Part shown: piece by piece, positions 1-10,000 of the stretch
Layout of the letters: each line of letters begins with the position of its first letter
Numbering within the stretch: the first letter of the stretch is position 1
NCBI RefSeq assembly: GCF_945956965.1
Contig: NZ_CAMFJS010000004.1
Coordinates: 154,505-218,504, forward strand
Origin: an uncultured Roseateles sp.
GTDB taxonomy: Bacteria; Pseudomonadota; Gammaproteobacteria; Burkholderiales; Burkholderiaceae_C
Direction: 5' to 3'
DNA: 64,000 nt
Program-made: the position numbers and the translations under genes
Notes under the pieces: generated by a model
Database searches by the model: none
Told to the model about the DNA's origin: nothing
Seen by the model: only the letters and a program-made list of their open reading frames with translations

Positions 1-1
1 C

Positions 2-778
2 AAAAGGCTCATCGCCCTCACGCTGGCCGTGATGGCGCTTGCCTGCCAGGCGAGCGGCTGCACCGAGATCAGCTATGCGGCCAATGCGAATTACCCGCCT
101 TATAGCTGGACCACCGATGGGCTCAGTTATCGCGGGGCCAGCAAGGACTTGCTGGACATGGTGCTGCCTGCGGGCGTGGCACTCAAGCCGGTGATCGTGC
201 CCTGGGTGCGAACCCTGGCCATGGCTGAACGCGGCCAGATTGACTTGCTCCTGAGCCTTCGCATCACGCCGGAGCGGGAGAAATACCTCAATTTCTTCCC
301 CGCGCCGGCTTTTGCCAACAGCATCGTGGTGTTTGTTTTGAAAGACAGCCCGCTCAAGACGGCGGACTGGGCTTTGATGAGGAACTTTCGTGGTGGCCTC
401 AGCCGAGGCGACACCTTTGGCAATGGTTTTGACGACTATCTGAAGCAATATCTGTCCGTTGAAGAGGCCGTCAATATGGTCAACAACTTCAAGAAGTTGT
501 CCATGGGCCGCATCGACTATTTCGTCACCGGTGAGTATCTGGGGCGCGCGTATCTGTCGAACAACCCGGACAAAGAGGTCACCGGTATCGTGGCGCTGCA
601 GCCTCCCATCAGCTCGGGCAGCATCCACTTCGCCTTCACCAAGGATTCGCCCTGCAATGGCTTGGCTGTGGCCATGAATGCCCGGCTGGCGGAGCTCATC
701 CGCCAGGGCGTGCCCGCCAAGCTGCTCAACGAGGCGCTCAAACGCTTCGCCGCTGAGCAGCAATACCTCTGGCGCTAA
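2..778 (+). CDS. Periplasmic solute-binding protein (family 3-like), 5' end cut by window edge
   Basis: The frame is open to the left edge and begins with Lys-Arg followed by a hydrophobic stretch (LIALTLAVMALA), so the true start lies a few codons before base 1. A GTG at 29 and an ATG at 32 are probably internal to the signal peptide. The mature part resembles the bilobed amino-acid-type solute-binding fold: an early 'YPPYSW' segment and a 'RGQIDLLLSLRITPER' segment typical of SBP_bac_3-like proteins. About 258 residues are visible. No permease or ATPase gene follows, so it may be an orphan binding protein or a sensor-type protein rather than part of a transporter. The ligand cannot be inferred. 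The gene converges on the glutathione S-transferase 27 bp downstream. Confidence 0.72.
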   Translation, partial: KRLIALTLAVMALACQASGCTEISYAANANYPPYSWTTDGLSYRGASKDLLDMVLPAGVALKPVIVPWVRTLAMAERGQIDLLLSLRITPEREKYLNFFPAPAFANSIVVFVLKDSPLKTADWALMRNFRGGLSRGDTFGNGFDDYLKQYLSVEEAVNMVNNFKKLSMGRIDYFVTGEYLGRAYLSNNPDKEVTGIVALQPPISSGSIHFAFTKDSPCNGLAVAMNARLAELIRQGVPAKLLNEALKRFAAEQQYLWR

Positions 779-805
779 GCGGATCGACGCCGCGTTGGCC
801 AGGGC

Positions 806-1474
806 TCAGCTGGCCTGCGCCTTCAGCGCCGCAATGCGCTCCTGATCCGCTTTGCGGTCGGCGGCCACTTTCTGCGCTGCGGGGCGCTCGCCCACCAGCT
901 TGACATAACTCTTCCAGTCCACGCCAGCGGCGGCCAGCAAGTCCTCGCCCAGCACCAGCTTGCTGGCCTGCGCGACCAGGGGCAGGCTGACCCAGGCGGC
1001 GCAGTCGGCCATGCCGAAGCTGTCGCCGCCCACATAGGGCGCGAACTTGGTCAGGCGCTTGAAGCCTGCGATGTTCTTGGTGAGCAGCTTGCGCACGCGG
1101 GCTTGGGTGCCTTCGCTCACGGTGGCGCCGAAGAAGGCTTGTGGATAGAGCTCGCGTGCCACCAGCTCCAGATGCAACTCGATAAAGGTGATCAGCTCGC
1201 GCTGCTTGGCGGCCTGAAAAGGCTCGGCGGGTAGCAGGGCCGGCTGCGGGTGGACGGCCTCCAGATAGTCCAGAATCACCTGGCTTTCACACAAAGCACC
1301 TTGCGGCGTGCGGATGAAGGGCACCTTGCCCAGCGGCGTGCAGTTCAGCACGGCCTCGTCGTGCGAATGCGTCATCACCAGCTCTTCCTCGAATGGAATG
1401 CCCTTCTCCAGCAAGACCAGCTTGACCTTGTTGTAGTAATTGCTGAGCGAGAAGCCGCAGAGTTTGATCGTCAT
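806..1474 (-). CDS. Glutathione S-transferase family protein
   Basis: The 222-residue protein has the GST layout. An N-terminal thioredoxin-like domain (about residues 1-80) contains the cis-Pro region 'GKVPFIRT' and the glutathione-contacting 'ESQVILDYLE' motif. An all-helical C-terminal domain follows. Such enzymes conjugate glutathione to electrophiles or act as cytosolic isomerases or peroxidases; the substrate is not predictable. The ATG at 1474 was chosen because the protein then starts directly on the first beta strand (MTIKLCGFSLSNYYNK). Longer versions add a non-homologous basic extension. It is monocistronic, convergent with the truncated solute-binding gene and preceded by about 100 bp of intergenic DNA. 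Confidence 0.88.
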   Translation of the reverse strand: MTIKLCGFSLSNYYNKVKLVLLEKGIPFEEELVMTHSHDEAVLNCTPLGKVPFIRTPQGALCESQVILDYLEAVHPQPALLPAEPFQAAKQRELITFIELHLELVARELYPQAFFGATVSEGTQARVRKLLTKNIAGFKRLTKFAPYVGGDSFGMADCAAWVSLPLVAQASKLVLGEDLLAAAGVDWKSYVKLVGERPAAQKVAADRKADQERIAALKAQAS

Positions 1475-1577
1475 GATGAATCCGCCCCAAGGAGTAAAAG
1501 GCCGCAGTCTACGGCGCGCCTGCGGGCTAGGCTGGCGCGCGGGTGACATGCCGTTCGGCTTACCGTGGCGGGTGGCG

Positions 1578-2444
1578 TTAAAGCTTTTGCCAGCCCCGCA
1601 CCTTGGGATTGAAGAAGCCCGACTGCTGATAGGCGCTATGGATCACGCCCTGGCTGCGCAATAGCTGAATCCCGCTGTTGAGCGCGCCCAGCAAGGCCAA
1701 GCCCAGCGGGTGTTTGCGCGCGACCAGATAGTGCCGCGTGCCTTGCAAGCTGACTTTGAAACCAGGGATGGGCAGCAGCCGCACACCGTTGACCTGCATG
1801 GACAGATCGGCGCTGTTCTGGAAGGGCGCCAGCAGAAAGTCAGCTCGCCCGGCCGCCACCATGCGCGGCATCAGCTCCCAGCTGGTGACATGGTGGCGCT
1901 GCTGAAAGCCCAGCGCCGCCAGCGTTTGCCAATCCACCGCCCAGTTGCGGTTGGACACTGCGCTGAGGGCGCGCACCTCGGCCGCGCTCTTGGCCGCCAG
2001 CGCATGGGCATTGCTTGGCGCGGTGTACAAGCCGGCTTCAAATTCGCCCACGCCGATCATGGGCATGCTCAGCAGTGTGCCGTCTTCCGCGCCGGCGATG
2101 TCCTGACTCCAGTAAGTGGTGGCGCTGCAGACCAGCTTGCCGCTGCTGATTTCGCGCAGCAGGCGTTCACCCGAGGGCATGTCCTGGAATTGCAGTGCCT
2201 GCGTCCAGCCGCCCCGGTGCAGGGCTTGGTGCAGCAAGACGGCTTCGACGACATCGCGGCGGGAGAAGGGGCCGCCGAAGTCGTGAATGTCCAGCACCTG
2301 GCGCGGCCCGAGAAAGCGCTGCAGGTCGGCCATCACATCGGCCGGGCCTGCGGCCAGCACGGGCTCAGCGGCGCTGCTGGCCCAGCCTTGGGCCAAGCTC
2401 AGGGCGCCGCCCAAGCCCCCGCGTAGGCAGGCACGGCGCGTCAA
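1578..2444 (-). CDS. Tat-exported periplasmic solute-binding-like protein
   Basis: The product resembles a bilobed periplasmic binding protein (family 3-like), similar in layout to the gene at the left edge. The N-terminus carries a twin-arginine motif (TRRACLRGG) followed by a hydrophobic stretch and Ala-rich cleavage region, which indicates Tat export. No ATG exists upstream of the mature domain. Candidate starts are TTG at 2444, which gives a Tat signal of normal length (MTRRACLRGG), or TTG at 2501, which gives a 307-residue protein. Neither has a convincing ribosome-binding site. No transporter partners are adjacent. Ligand and role are unknown, and a degraded 5' end cannot be excluded. 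Confidence 0.65.
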   Translation of the reverse strand: MTRRACLRGGLGGALSLAQGWASSAAEPVLAAGPADVMADLQRFLGPRQVLDIHDFGGPFSRRDVVEAVLLHQALHRGGWTQALQFQDMPSGERLLREISSGKLVCSATTYWSQDIAGAEDGTLLSMPMIGVGEFEAGLYTAPSNAHALAAKSAAEVRALSAVSNRNWAVDWQTLAALGFQQRHHVTSWELMPRMVAAGRADFLLAPFQNSADLSMQVNGVRLLPIPGFKVSLQGTRHYLVARKHPLGLALLGALNSGIQLLRSQGVIHSAYQQSGFFNPKVRGWQKL

Positions 2445-2611
2445 AGTCTGAGTGGCAGCGCTGAGGCAGGTGCTGGCAGCAGTGTCGGGAACGCGGGTCA
2501 AGATTGGGAAACAGAGGATGGCTGGAGACGGCCCGCCAAATGCGGTGCCAGCATTCTACTCGTCTCCCTGCATGAGTCGTCACCAGGCTGTCATAAATCT
2601 GTCATCTTGCC

Positions 2612-3523
2612 TCAAGTCTTGGCGCCAGCCTTGCGCCCATTGACCAAAGCCACGCCCGCCGCCAAGGCCATCAAGGCCAGCCATAGCCTTGGCGTGATGG
2701 GCTCACCCAGCAGCCAGGCGCCGGCCAGCAAGCCAAACAGTGGCGTGGCCAGGGTGAAGCTGGCCAGGCGGGTCGCGGGGTAATGGCGAATCATCCAGAA
2801 CCACAGCAGATAGCTGAAGGCGCTGACGATCACGGTCTGGAAGAACATCAGCCCACTCAGCCGCGCCGACCAGGCCAGCGGCAGAGCCTCGCCCATCAGC
2901 AGCGCGCCGACGCACAAGCCCAGGCCCGACACGCCCAACTGGTACAGCAGGGTTTTTTCAGCGCTGGCGCTGGACAAGCGGCTGGCGCGTATGCACAGCG
3001 TGGTGCCGGCCCAGAACACGGCCGCAAGCACGCTCAGGCCATCGCCCAGCCATTGCAGGGGCGCGCCGCTGCGCTGGCCAAAGCCTTCGGCAAAGGCCCA
3101 GGCCACGGCCGCAAAGGCCAGCAGCAGGCCGCCGATCTGGCGCAGATTCAGGCGCTCGCTGCGGGCGATGAAGGGCATGCCCAGGGCCACCACAAAGGGG
3201 CTGAGGTAGAGGAAAACCACCATGCGCGAGGCGCTGGTGTATTGCAGGCCCAGGAAGATGCAGGCGAACTCCAGGCCGAACAAGGTGCCGGTCAGCAAGC
3301 CGCCCGGCAGCGTGCCGTCACGGCCGAACAGCGGGATGCCGCGCCACAGCGCCCACAACCCCACCAGCGCGGCCGCGCCGAGCGAGCGCAGCCCGGCCTG
3401 CCACAGCGGGCCGATTTCGCTCAGGCCTGCTTTGGCGGCCACCTGATTCAAACCCCACAACATGCAGCACAGCAGCAAGCAGGTGACGGCAAAGCGATCT
3501 AGTTCTGTTTTTCTATCGGGCAC
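2612..3523 (-). CDS. EamA/DMT-family membrane transporter
   Basis: About 303 residues consist almost entirely of hydrophobic helices, ten of them, arranged as two EamA repeats (about residues 10-140 and 160-295). This is typical of drug/metabolite exporters such as RhaT/YdcZ relatives. Such inner-membrane proteins export amino acids or other metabolites; the substrate is unknown. The chosen start is GTG at 3523, which overlaps the end of the upstream rhomboid gene by 11 bp and places the first helix (FAVTCLLLCCMLWG) close to the N-terminus. No ATG fits better. With glnE and the rhomboid gene it forms a same-strand, overlapping trio and is likely co-transcribed. Confidence 0.82.
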   Translation of the reverse strand: MPDRKTELDRFAVTCLLLCCMLWGLNQVAAKAGLSEIGPLWQAGLRSLGAAALVGLWALWRGIPLFGRDGTLPGGLLTGTLFGLEFACIFLGLQYTSASRMVVFLYLSPFVVALGMPFIARSERLNLRQIGGLLLAFAAVAWAFAEGFGQRSGAPLQWLGDGLSVLAAVFWAGTTLCIRASRLSSASAEKTLLYQLGVSGLGLCVGALLMGEALPLAWSARLSGLMFFQTVIVSAFSYLLWFWMIRHYPATRLASFTLATPLFGLLAGAWLLGEPITPRLWLALMALAAGVALVNGRKAGAKT

Positions 3524-4145
3524 GGCGGCGTTGATTGGCTTGGGTGAAAAGAAGGAGCAGGCCCGCACACAGAGCGCCCGCGACGGCGCCGCTGAGATGG
3601 GCAAAAGGCGCCACGGCAATGTCCCAGTCGGCCAGCTGACGCAGCGGCGGCCCCCAGGGGTCTTCGGAAATCAGTTTGATGATCAGGCCCAGGGTGACGG
3701 CCAGGCCCACCCGGCGCTGCCGCGTGTTGGTGGATCTGGCCCCAGGGCCGCACACCAACTCCACCAGCACCACCGCCACACCCGCATGCAAATAGCCCGA
3801 CAAGCCGCCGTAGTGCAGCAAGCCCGGCTGCAGGAGCAGACCCCACTGCGTCAGCGGCCAGGCCAAGGCATAGGCCAGCAGGGCGCGCGGCGGCACGCGC
3901 GCCGCCCAGCCAAACCAGGCCACCACGGCGCAAGCGCCCAGATTGGCCAGCAGATGCTGGCGGCTCCAGTGCACGAACACGGCCGTACAGGCGCGCCAGG
4001 GTTCTGGCCACAGCAGGGCCGGCTGCCAGTCCCAGCGCTCAGTGGCTTGGGTCCAGACCAACAAGGCGCCCAGCGCCAGAATGGCGCTCAAGCCCAACCA
4101 GCCCCAGCTTCCCCAAGCGAGCTTCAAGGAAACACAGCGCGCCAC
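3513..4145 (-). CDS. rrtA: Rhombosortase-like rhomboid intramembrane serine protease
   Basis: This 210-residue polytopic membrane protein has the compact rhomboid layout. 'HWSRQHLLANLG' matches the HxxxN of TM2 (H64, N68). 'GGLSGYLHA' contains the GxSG catalytic serine S116 followed by His120. 'FAHLSGAVAG' supplies the catalytic His183. The short length, GLSGxLH motif and about six helices fit the rhombosortase subfamily, proposed to process GlyGly-CTERM tails of exported proteins. A subtilisin with such a tail is encoded at 38982-41129. The ATG at 4145 overlaps the end of glnE by 22 bp, and the 3' end overlaps the DMT gene, so it is probably translated from the glnE transcript. A generic rhomboid is the alternative. 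Confidence 0.72.
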   Translation of the reverse strand: MARCVSLKLAWGSWGWLGLSAILALGALLVWTQATERWDWQPALLWPEPWRACTAVFVHWSRQHLLANLGACAVVAWFGWAARVPPRALLAYALAWPLTQWGLLLQPGLLHYGGLSGYLHAGVAVVLVELVCGPGARSTNTRQRRVGLAVTLGLIIKLISEDPWGPPLRQLADWDIAVAPFAHLSGAVAGALCAGLLLLFTQANQRRRAR

Positions 4146-6883
4146 AGCGCCAGCACCGCATCACGCTGCGGCAGCAGGCCGCTGGCGGCCAGGGACTCAG
4201 CATCCACGGCGGTGGGTTGCTCGTCGAGGCGTGCGCGATGTTGGGCGCGGCGCAGCTCGCGGTAGGCGTCGGCTGCGTGCTTGCCGACCTCGGCCGGCAG
4301 CAGGCCGGCGGCTTCGGCGCGTTGCAGCAAGGCGATCACGCCCAGATTGGGAATCAGCTCAGGATGTTCGCCCGCATGCGCCAGGATCAGGTATTGCAGC
4401 GCGAACTCCGCATCCATCATGCCGCCGGGGCTGTGCTTCAGGTCCCATTTGCCGGCCCGCACGGGGTGGCCGGCACGCACTTTTTCGCGCATGGCCTGCA
4501 CCTCCTCGCGCAGCGCGGCGTGGTCGCGCGGTGCGGTGAGCACTTGGCGGCGCACTTCGTCAAAGCCGGCCAACAAAGCCGGGTCGCCGGCGCACCAGCG
4601 GGCGCGGGTGATGGCTTGATGCTCCCAGGTCCAGGCGGTATTGCTGCCACGCCCGGTCTGGTATTTGCTGAAGCTGGCCAGCGAGGTCACCAGCAGGCCC
4701 GAATTGCCATTGGGCCGCAGCGCGGTGTCGATGTCGAACAAGCCGCCGGCCGATGTGCGTACGGTCAGCCAGGTGATGAGCTTGCGCACAAAGGCGCCGT
4801 AAATATCTGGCGCGTTCTCGTCCTCATCGTCGAACAGGAAGACCACGTCAAGGTCGCCGCCATAACCCAGCTCCTTGCCGCCCAGCTTGCCGTAGGCAAT
4901 GACGGCAAAGCGCGGCTCGGGGCGGTGTGCCTGCTTGTGGCGCAGCCAGGCCCAGCGGATGGTGCATTGCAGAATCGCGTCGGCCAGGGCCGAGAGTTCA
5001 TCGGCCACCTGCTCGACGGTGATCGTCTGCTCCACATCGCGCACCAGGGTGCGGAACACCTCGCTCTGGTGGGCCCGGCGCAGGCTGTCGAGCAAAGCCT
5101 CTTCATCGGCCTCGCCGCTGCGGCCCCAGGCCTCGAAGCGCTCTTGCATCTCGCTCACAAAAGCAGCGCCATCGAAGCGCTCGCCCAGCAGGCGGTTGTC
5201 GGCCAGCTCGTCGATCACGCCCGGGTGCAGCATCAAATAGCGCATCGGCCAGCGCGCCAGACCCAGCAGGCGCAGCAAGCGGGTTTGCACCGCCGGCCGC
5301 TCCACCAGCAGGGCCAGATAGCTTTCGCGCCGCAGCAAAGGCTCCATCCAATCGATGAAGCGCAGCGCCGCGTCCAGGGTGCAGCCCTCGTCGCGCACCG
5401 CCAGGGCGGCGCGGCCCACCAGCTTGGCCAGGCGCTGGCGCGATTCTTCGCGCAGGTTCTGCACCCGGTCTTGCGCAGCCCAGCGGCGCACGGCGCTGGC
5501 CAGCTCGGGTTGCAGCTTGGCCAAAAAGTCTTCGCTGTCCACACTCAGCGGCGGGCCGCCGCAGCCTTTGCAGCCGCCCGGGCCGCCGGGGGTATTGCCG
5601 TCGTGCAGGAGTGAGTCGAACTCGGTGGCGACGATCTCGCGCACCTCGCAGAGCCGATCCAGCAACTCGCAAGCTTCACGGCTGCACACCAGCCCCATGC
5701 TGCGGGCAATCCAGGCCAGGTCTTCATCACCGCCCGGCAGGCAGTGGGTTTGCTGGTCGTCCAGGAATTGAATGCGGTGTTCGACGCGGCGCAGGAAGAT
5801 ATAGGCCTCGGCCAGCTTGGCGGCGGTCTCGGCCTTCATCAGCCCGCCAGCGGCCAGCTTTTCCAGCGCCTTCAGGGTGGAGCGGGTGCGGATCTCGGGG
5901 AAATGCCCGCCGCGCACCACTTGCAGCAACTGCACGGTGAACTCGATTTCACGGATGCCGCCACGCGAGAGCTTCACATCGTTGGCGCGCTCGGGTCGAC
6001 CGGCGGCGCGGCGCTGCGCTTCCTCGCGGATCTTGCGGTGCAATTGCCGCAGCCCTTCGAACACGCCGTAATCCAGGTAGCGGCGGTAGACGAAAGGCGT
6101 CACCAGCGAGCGCAGCGCCAGGGCGCGGCCGTTCTGCACGCTTTCCAGCGGCGCCACCACCCGGCTCTTCAGCCAGGCGAAGCGCTCCCACTCACGGCCC
6201 TGGATCAGGAAATACTCTTCCAGCATCGCCAGGCTGACGGCGGCCGGGCCGGAATTGCCATTGGGTCGCAGCGCCAGGTCCACACGGAAGACCTGACCGT
6301 CATCGGTGACTTCTCCGATCAGCGCGTACAAGCGTTTGGCCACCTGGCCGAAATACTCGTGCGCGCTGACGGGGCGCGGGCCGTCGGTGTGGCCTTCGTC
6401 TTCGTAGACGTAGATGAGGTCGATGTCGGAGGAGACATTGAGCTCGCGCGCGCCCAGCTTGCCCATGCCCAGCACCCAGAATTCGATCACCTCGCCCTGC
6501 TCATTTCGGGGCGCGCCGTTGATGGCGTCTTGCTCGGCGCGGGCCGCCGTCAGCGCCCGGCACAGCGTGACCTCGGCCAGATGCGTCATGGCCTCGGTGA
6601 TGACATGCATGGGCGCTTGGGCTTCCACGTCAAGCACGGCCAAGCGCTCCAGCACCAGGTGGCGAGCCACCCGCAGGCTGCTGGCCAAGGGTCGACCTTG
6701 TTGTTCAAGGGTTTCTACCAGGGTGGCGATGGCGGCGCGGTCCGGCTGGCCGGCGGGCAGCAGGGCTAACTCCTTCGCATAGCGGCGCCGCACGCGCTGC
6801 ACAAAGCGGCTATGCGTGGCCGTGGCGGGCAGGGCGGGCGCGGGATAGGCCGAGGCGGAGGCAGGAAATTGACAATCGGTCAT
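4124..6883 (-). CDS. glnE: Bifunctional glutamine synthetase adenylyltransferase/adenylyl-removing enzyme
   Basis: GlnE adds AMP to, or removes it from, the glutamine synthetase subunit under control of PII, setting nitrogen assimilation. The 919-residue protein has both nucleotidyltransferase domains. The N-terminal (deadenylylating) domain has 'GMGKLGARELNVSSDIDL' with metal-binding D153/D155. The C-terminal (adenylylating) domain has 'YGKLGGKELGYGGDLDV' with D677/D679. Each is followed by a helical PII-uridylyl-associated domain. The ATG at 6883 (MTDCQFP) was chosen; a TTG 45 bp further out is less likely. An unusual Gly/Pro-rich linker with Cys-Lys-Gly-Cys sits near residue 440. It is divergent from yhdP and overlaps the rhomboid gene downstream. 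Length is close to the family norm (about 940). Confidence 0.97.
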   Translation of the reverse strand: MTDCQFPASASAYPAPALPATATHSRFVQRVRRRYAKELALLPAGQPDRAAIATLVETLEQQGRPLASSLRVARHLVLERLAVLDVEAQAPMHVITEAMTHLAEVTLCRALTAARAEQDAINGAPRNEQGEVIEFWVLGMGKLGARELNVSSDIDLIYVYEDEGHTDGPRPVSAHEYFGQVAKRLYALIGEVTDDGQVFRVDLALRPNGNSGPAAVSLAMLEEYFLIQGREWERFAWLKSRVVAPLESVQNGRALALRSLVTPFVYRRYLDYGVFEGLRQLHRKIREEAQRRAAGRPERANDVKLSRGGIREIEFTVQLLQVVRGGHFPEIRTRSTLKALEKLAAGGLMKAETAAKLAEAYIFLRRVEHRIQFLDDQQTHCLPGGDEDLAWIARSMGLVCSREACELLDRLCEVREIVATEFDSLLHDGNTPGGPGGCKGCGGPPLSVDSEDFLAKLQPELASAVRRWAAQDRVQNLREESRQRLAKLVGRAALAVRDEGCTLDAALRFIDWMEPLLRRESYLALLVERPAVQTRLLRLLGLARWPMRYLMLHPGVIDELADNRLLGERFDGAAFVSEMQERFEAWGRSGEADEEALLDSLRRAHQSEVFRTLVRDVEQTITVEQVADELSALADAILQCTIRWAWLRHKQAHRPEPRFAVIAYGKLGGKELGYGGDLDVVFLFDDEDENAPDIYGAFVRKLITWLTVRTSAGGLFDIDTALRPNGNSGLLVTSLASFSKYQTGRGSNTAWTWEHQAITRARWCAGDPALLAGFDEVRRQVLTAPRDHAALREEVQAMREKVRAGHPVRAGKWDLKHSPGGMMDAEFALQYLILAHAGEHPELIPNLGVIALLQRAEAAGLLPAEVGKHAADAYRELRRAQHRARLDEQPTAVDAESLAASGLLPQRDAVLALWRAVFP

Positions 6884-7047
6884 GGCGAAATGGCGGCGGC
6901 TATCGGGCTTTTTGTCACGCCAGCCCAAGGGCTGCGGGGGGTGGGCTGTGCTAGATTCCCCGGGGTATGGCCTTGCCGTGCAGGCGCCAGCCCCAGCTCA
7001 GCGGATTCATCATCACGACAACTCTCCACGGTGAGCGCTCCTCTTCA

Positions 7048-10000
7048 ATGTCTTTTCTTGCAACGCTGAGCGCCAAACGGGGCCACTGGATCAAAAAACC
7101 CATGCGCTTAGGCCTGCGGCTGGCGCGTTGGGCCCTGATCCTGACCCTGTTTTTGTGGAGCCTGCTGCTGGCGGCGTGGCTGGTCTTGCATTGGGCGATT
7201 CTGCCGCACATCGATGACTGGCGTGGCGCGCTGGAGCGAAAGGCCTCGGCGCAGCTGGGGGTGCAATTGCGCATCGGCCAGATCAGCGTCACTTCTGGCG
7301 GCTGGATCCCGGCCGTGGAAATGCGCCAGGTGGTCTTGCTGGACCCGCAGGGGCGGGAGGCGCTGCGCCTGCCCAAGGTGGCGGCGGCCCTGTCGGCGCG
7401 CTCGCTGCTGGCGCTGGAATTGCGTTTTGAACAATTGCTGATCGACGCGCCGCAGATGGTGGTGCGCCGCGACGCGCAGGGCCATATCTTCGTGGCCGGC
7501 CTGAGCCTCAGCGATGCGGTGCAAAGCCCCGAGACGGCCGACCTGGCCGGCGCCTGGGCCGATTGGTTGCTGGTGCAGCATGAATTTGTGATCCTGAACG
7601 GCCGGGTGCGCTGGATCGATGAGCGCCGCGCCGCGCCGCCGCTGGAGCTTTCCGCCTTGAACCTGGTGCTGCGTAACGGCCTGCACCAACATCAGATGCG
7701 CTTGGATGCCACGCCACCGGCCGATTGGGGTCAGCGCTTCAGCCTGCAAGGCAAGTTCAGCCAGCCCTTGCTGAAGCGGCCGGGTGACTTCAAAGCCTGG
7801 AGCGGCCAGCTTTACATCGACCTGCCGCAGGCCGATATGCGCCAGCTGCGCCAGCATGTGAACCTGCCTTTTGAGTTGAGCGAGGGCGACGGCGGCCTGC
7901 GCGCTTGGGTGGACATCAAGGCCGGCCTGCCGCAGTCCGTCACCACCGACATCGGCCTAAACCGGGTCAAGCTGCGCCTGGGGGCACAAGCGCCGATGCT
8001 GGAGCTGGCGCAGGTGCAGGGCCGTTTGCAATTGCAGCGGCAGAAGAATGAGCTGTCGCTGAGCGCCAAGCAGCTCGGGTTTATCAGCGGCGATGGGGTC
8101 AGCTGGCCGCGCTCCGACTGGCGCATCGCCTTGCAGCTGCCCGCGCCGGCGACTAGCCGGGCCGCCCAGATCGGTCATTCTGAACCCGCCGATCTCGCGG
8201 ACAGCAGCCCCTTCAGCACCGAGCTGAGCACGCCCCTGGGGGGCGAGCTGAGCGCCGAGCGCCTGGATCTGGCCCTGATGGCCCAGCTCGCCGGCAGCTT
8301 GCCGGTGGGCGAGGCGGCGCGGCAATGGCTGGCTGAGGTGGCACCGCAAGGCGTGCTGAGCCAGCTCAATGCGCGCTGGCAAGGCCCGCTGGAGGCGCCC
8401 CGCAGCTACCGCGTCAAAGGCCAGATCGATGGCCTGAGCCTGAGTGCCGGGCCGCTGCAGGGCGAGGGCGAACACCCAGTGGGCCGGCCAGGCCTGCGTG
8501 GCGCCAGCCTGCAAGTTGACGCCAATGAGCGCGGCGGCAAGGCCAAGCTGAGCTTCACCGACGGCGAGCTGGACCTGCCTGGCGTGCTGCCCGAGCGTCT
8601 CATTGCTCTGAAACGCCTGAGCACCGCGCTGGACTGGCGCATCGACAGCAGCGCGCCGGGGCAGTTCGAGCAGATCGAGGTCAAGCTGGGCGGGCTGAAG
8701 CTGCAAACCCCCGACGCCAAGGGCGAGTTCAACGCCACCTGGCGCAGCGGCAAGACCAATGCCGAGCCCCGCTTTCCCGGCCATCTGGACCTGAGCGGCG
8801 CCATCGAGCGCATTGATGCCACCCGGGTGCGCGCCTATCTGCCGCTGGCCGCAGGCGAGCGCACGCACAGCTATCTGCAGCGCGCCCTTCGCAGCGGCGA
8901 AGCCCGCAATGTGCAGTTCCGCCTGCGCGGCGCGCTGGACGAGTTCCCCTTTGACAAGGGCCGCAATGGCCTGTTCCGCATCAGCACGCAGGCCCGTGAT
9001 GTCGAGCTGGACTACGCCCCGGCCGACCCGCTGCCCGAGGGCGCGCCGGCCCCGGCCCATGCCTGGCCGCCGATTCTGCATGCGCAGGCCGAGCTGATCT
9101 TCGATCGCGGCGGCATGCAGATTCGCGGCGGCCGTGGCCAGATCCTGGGCTATGAGCTGAACAGCGTGAACGGCGGCATCAAGGACCTGGCCCATGCCCG
9201 CGTGCTGGAGTTGGACGGTAGCGGCCGTGGCCCTGCCGGCGAGTTGCTGCGCTATATGCGCCAGACCTCGCTGGAGGACTGGACCGGCGCGGCCCTCAGT
9301 CCCTCCCAGGCCACAGGCCCCAGCAGCCTGAAGCTGGCGCTCAAACTGCCCTTGCTCGACCTGGGCCACAACCAGGTCAAGGGCACGGTGCAGCTCCTGG
9401 GCAATGAGCTGCGCATCCGGCCGGAGATCCCCCTGCTCAGCAATGCCCGTGGCCGGATTGAGTTCGACCAGAACAGCGTCAAGCTGATCGGCGCCCGTGC
9501 CCAGGCCCTGGGCGGCGAGATCAATCTCGAAGGCGGCAGCGTGCCCGGCGCGGCCAATGCCGGCGCCCTGGCCTTCAGCGCCCAGGGCCAGGCCAGCGCC
9601 GAAGGCCTGCGCCGCGCGCTTGAGTTGGGCAGCCTGGCGCGCCTGGCCCAGGCGGCCAGCGGCCAGATGGGCTACCGCCTGGCGGTGGCGATTCAGCAAG
9701 GCCATGCCGACGTCAAGCTCAGCAGCTCCTTGCAAGGCCTGGCTTTGAATCTGCCCGCGCCGCTGCGCAAGGAGGCGGAAGCCAGCCTGCCCCTGCGTTT
9801 TGAAACCACGACTAACGCTCAAGGTCAGCGGGACGAGTTGCGTCTGGAGCTGGGCAATACCTTGCAGGCCCTGTACCAGCGCGATATCAGCGTGCAACCC
9901 GCCCGCGTGCTGCGCGGCGCGCTCAGCGTGCAAGACAAGCTGCCCGGCTTGCCGGCCAGCGGCGTGTTGATGACGGGCACGCTGGACAATCTCAATCTCG

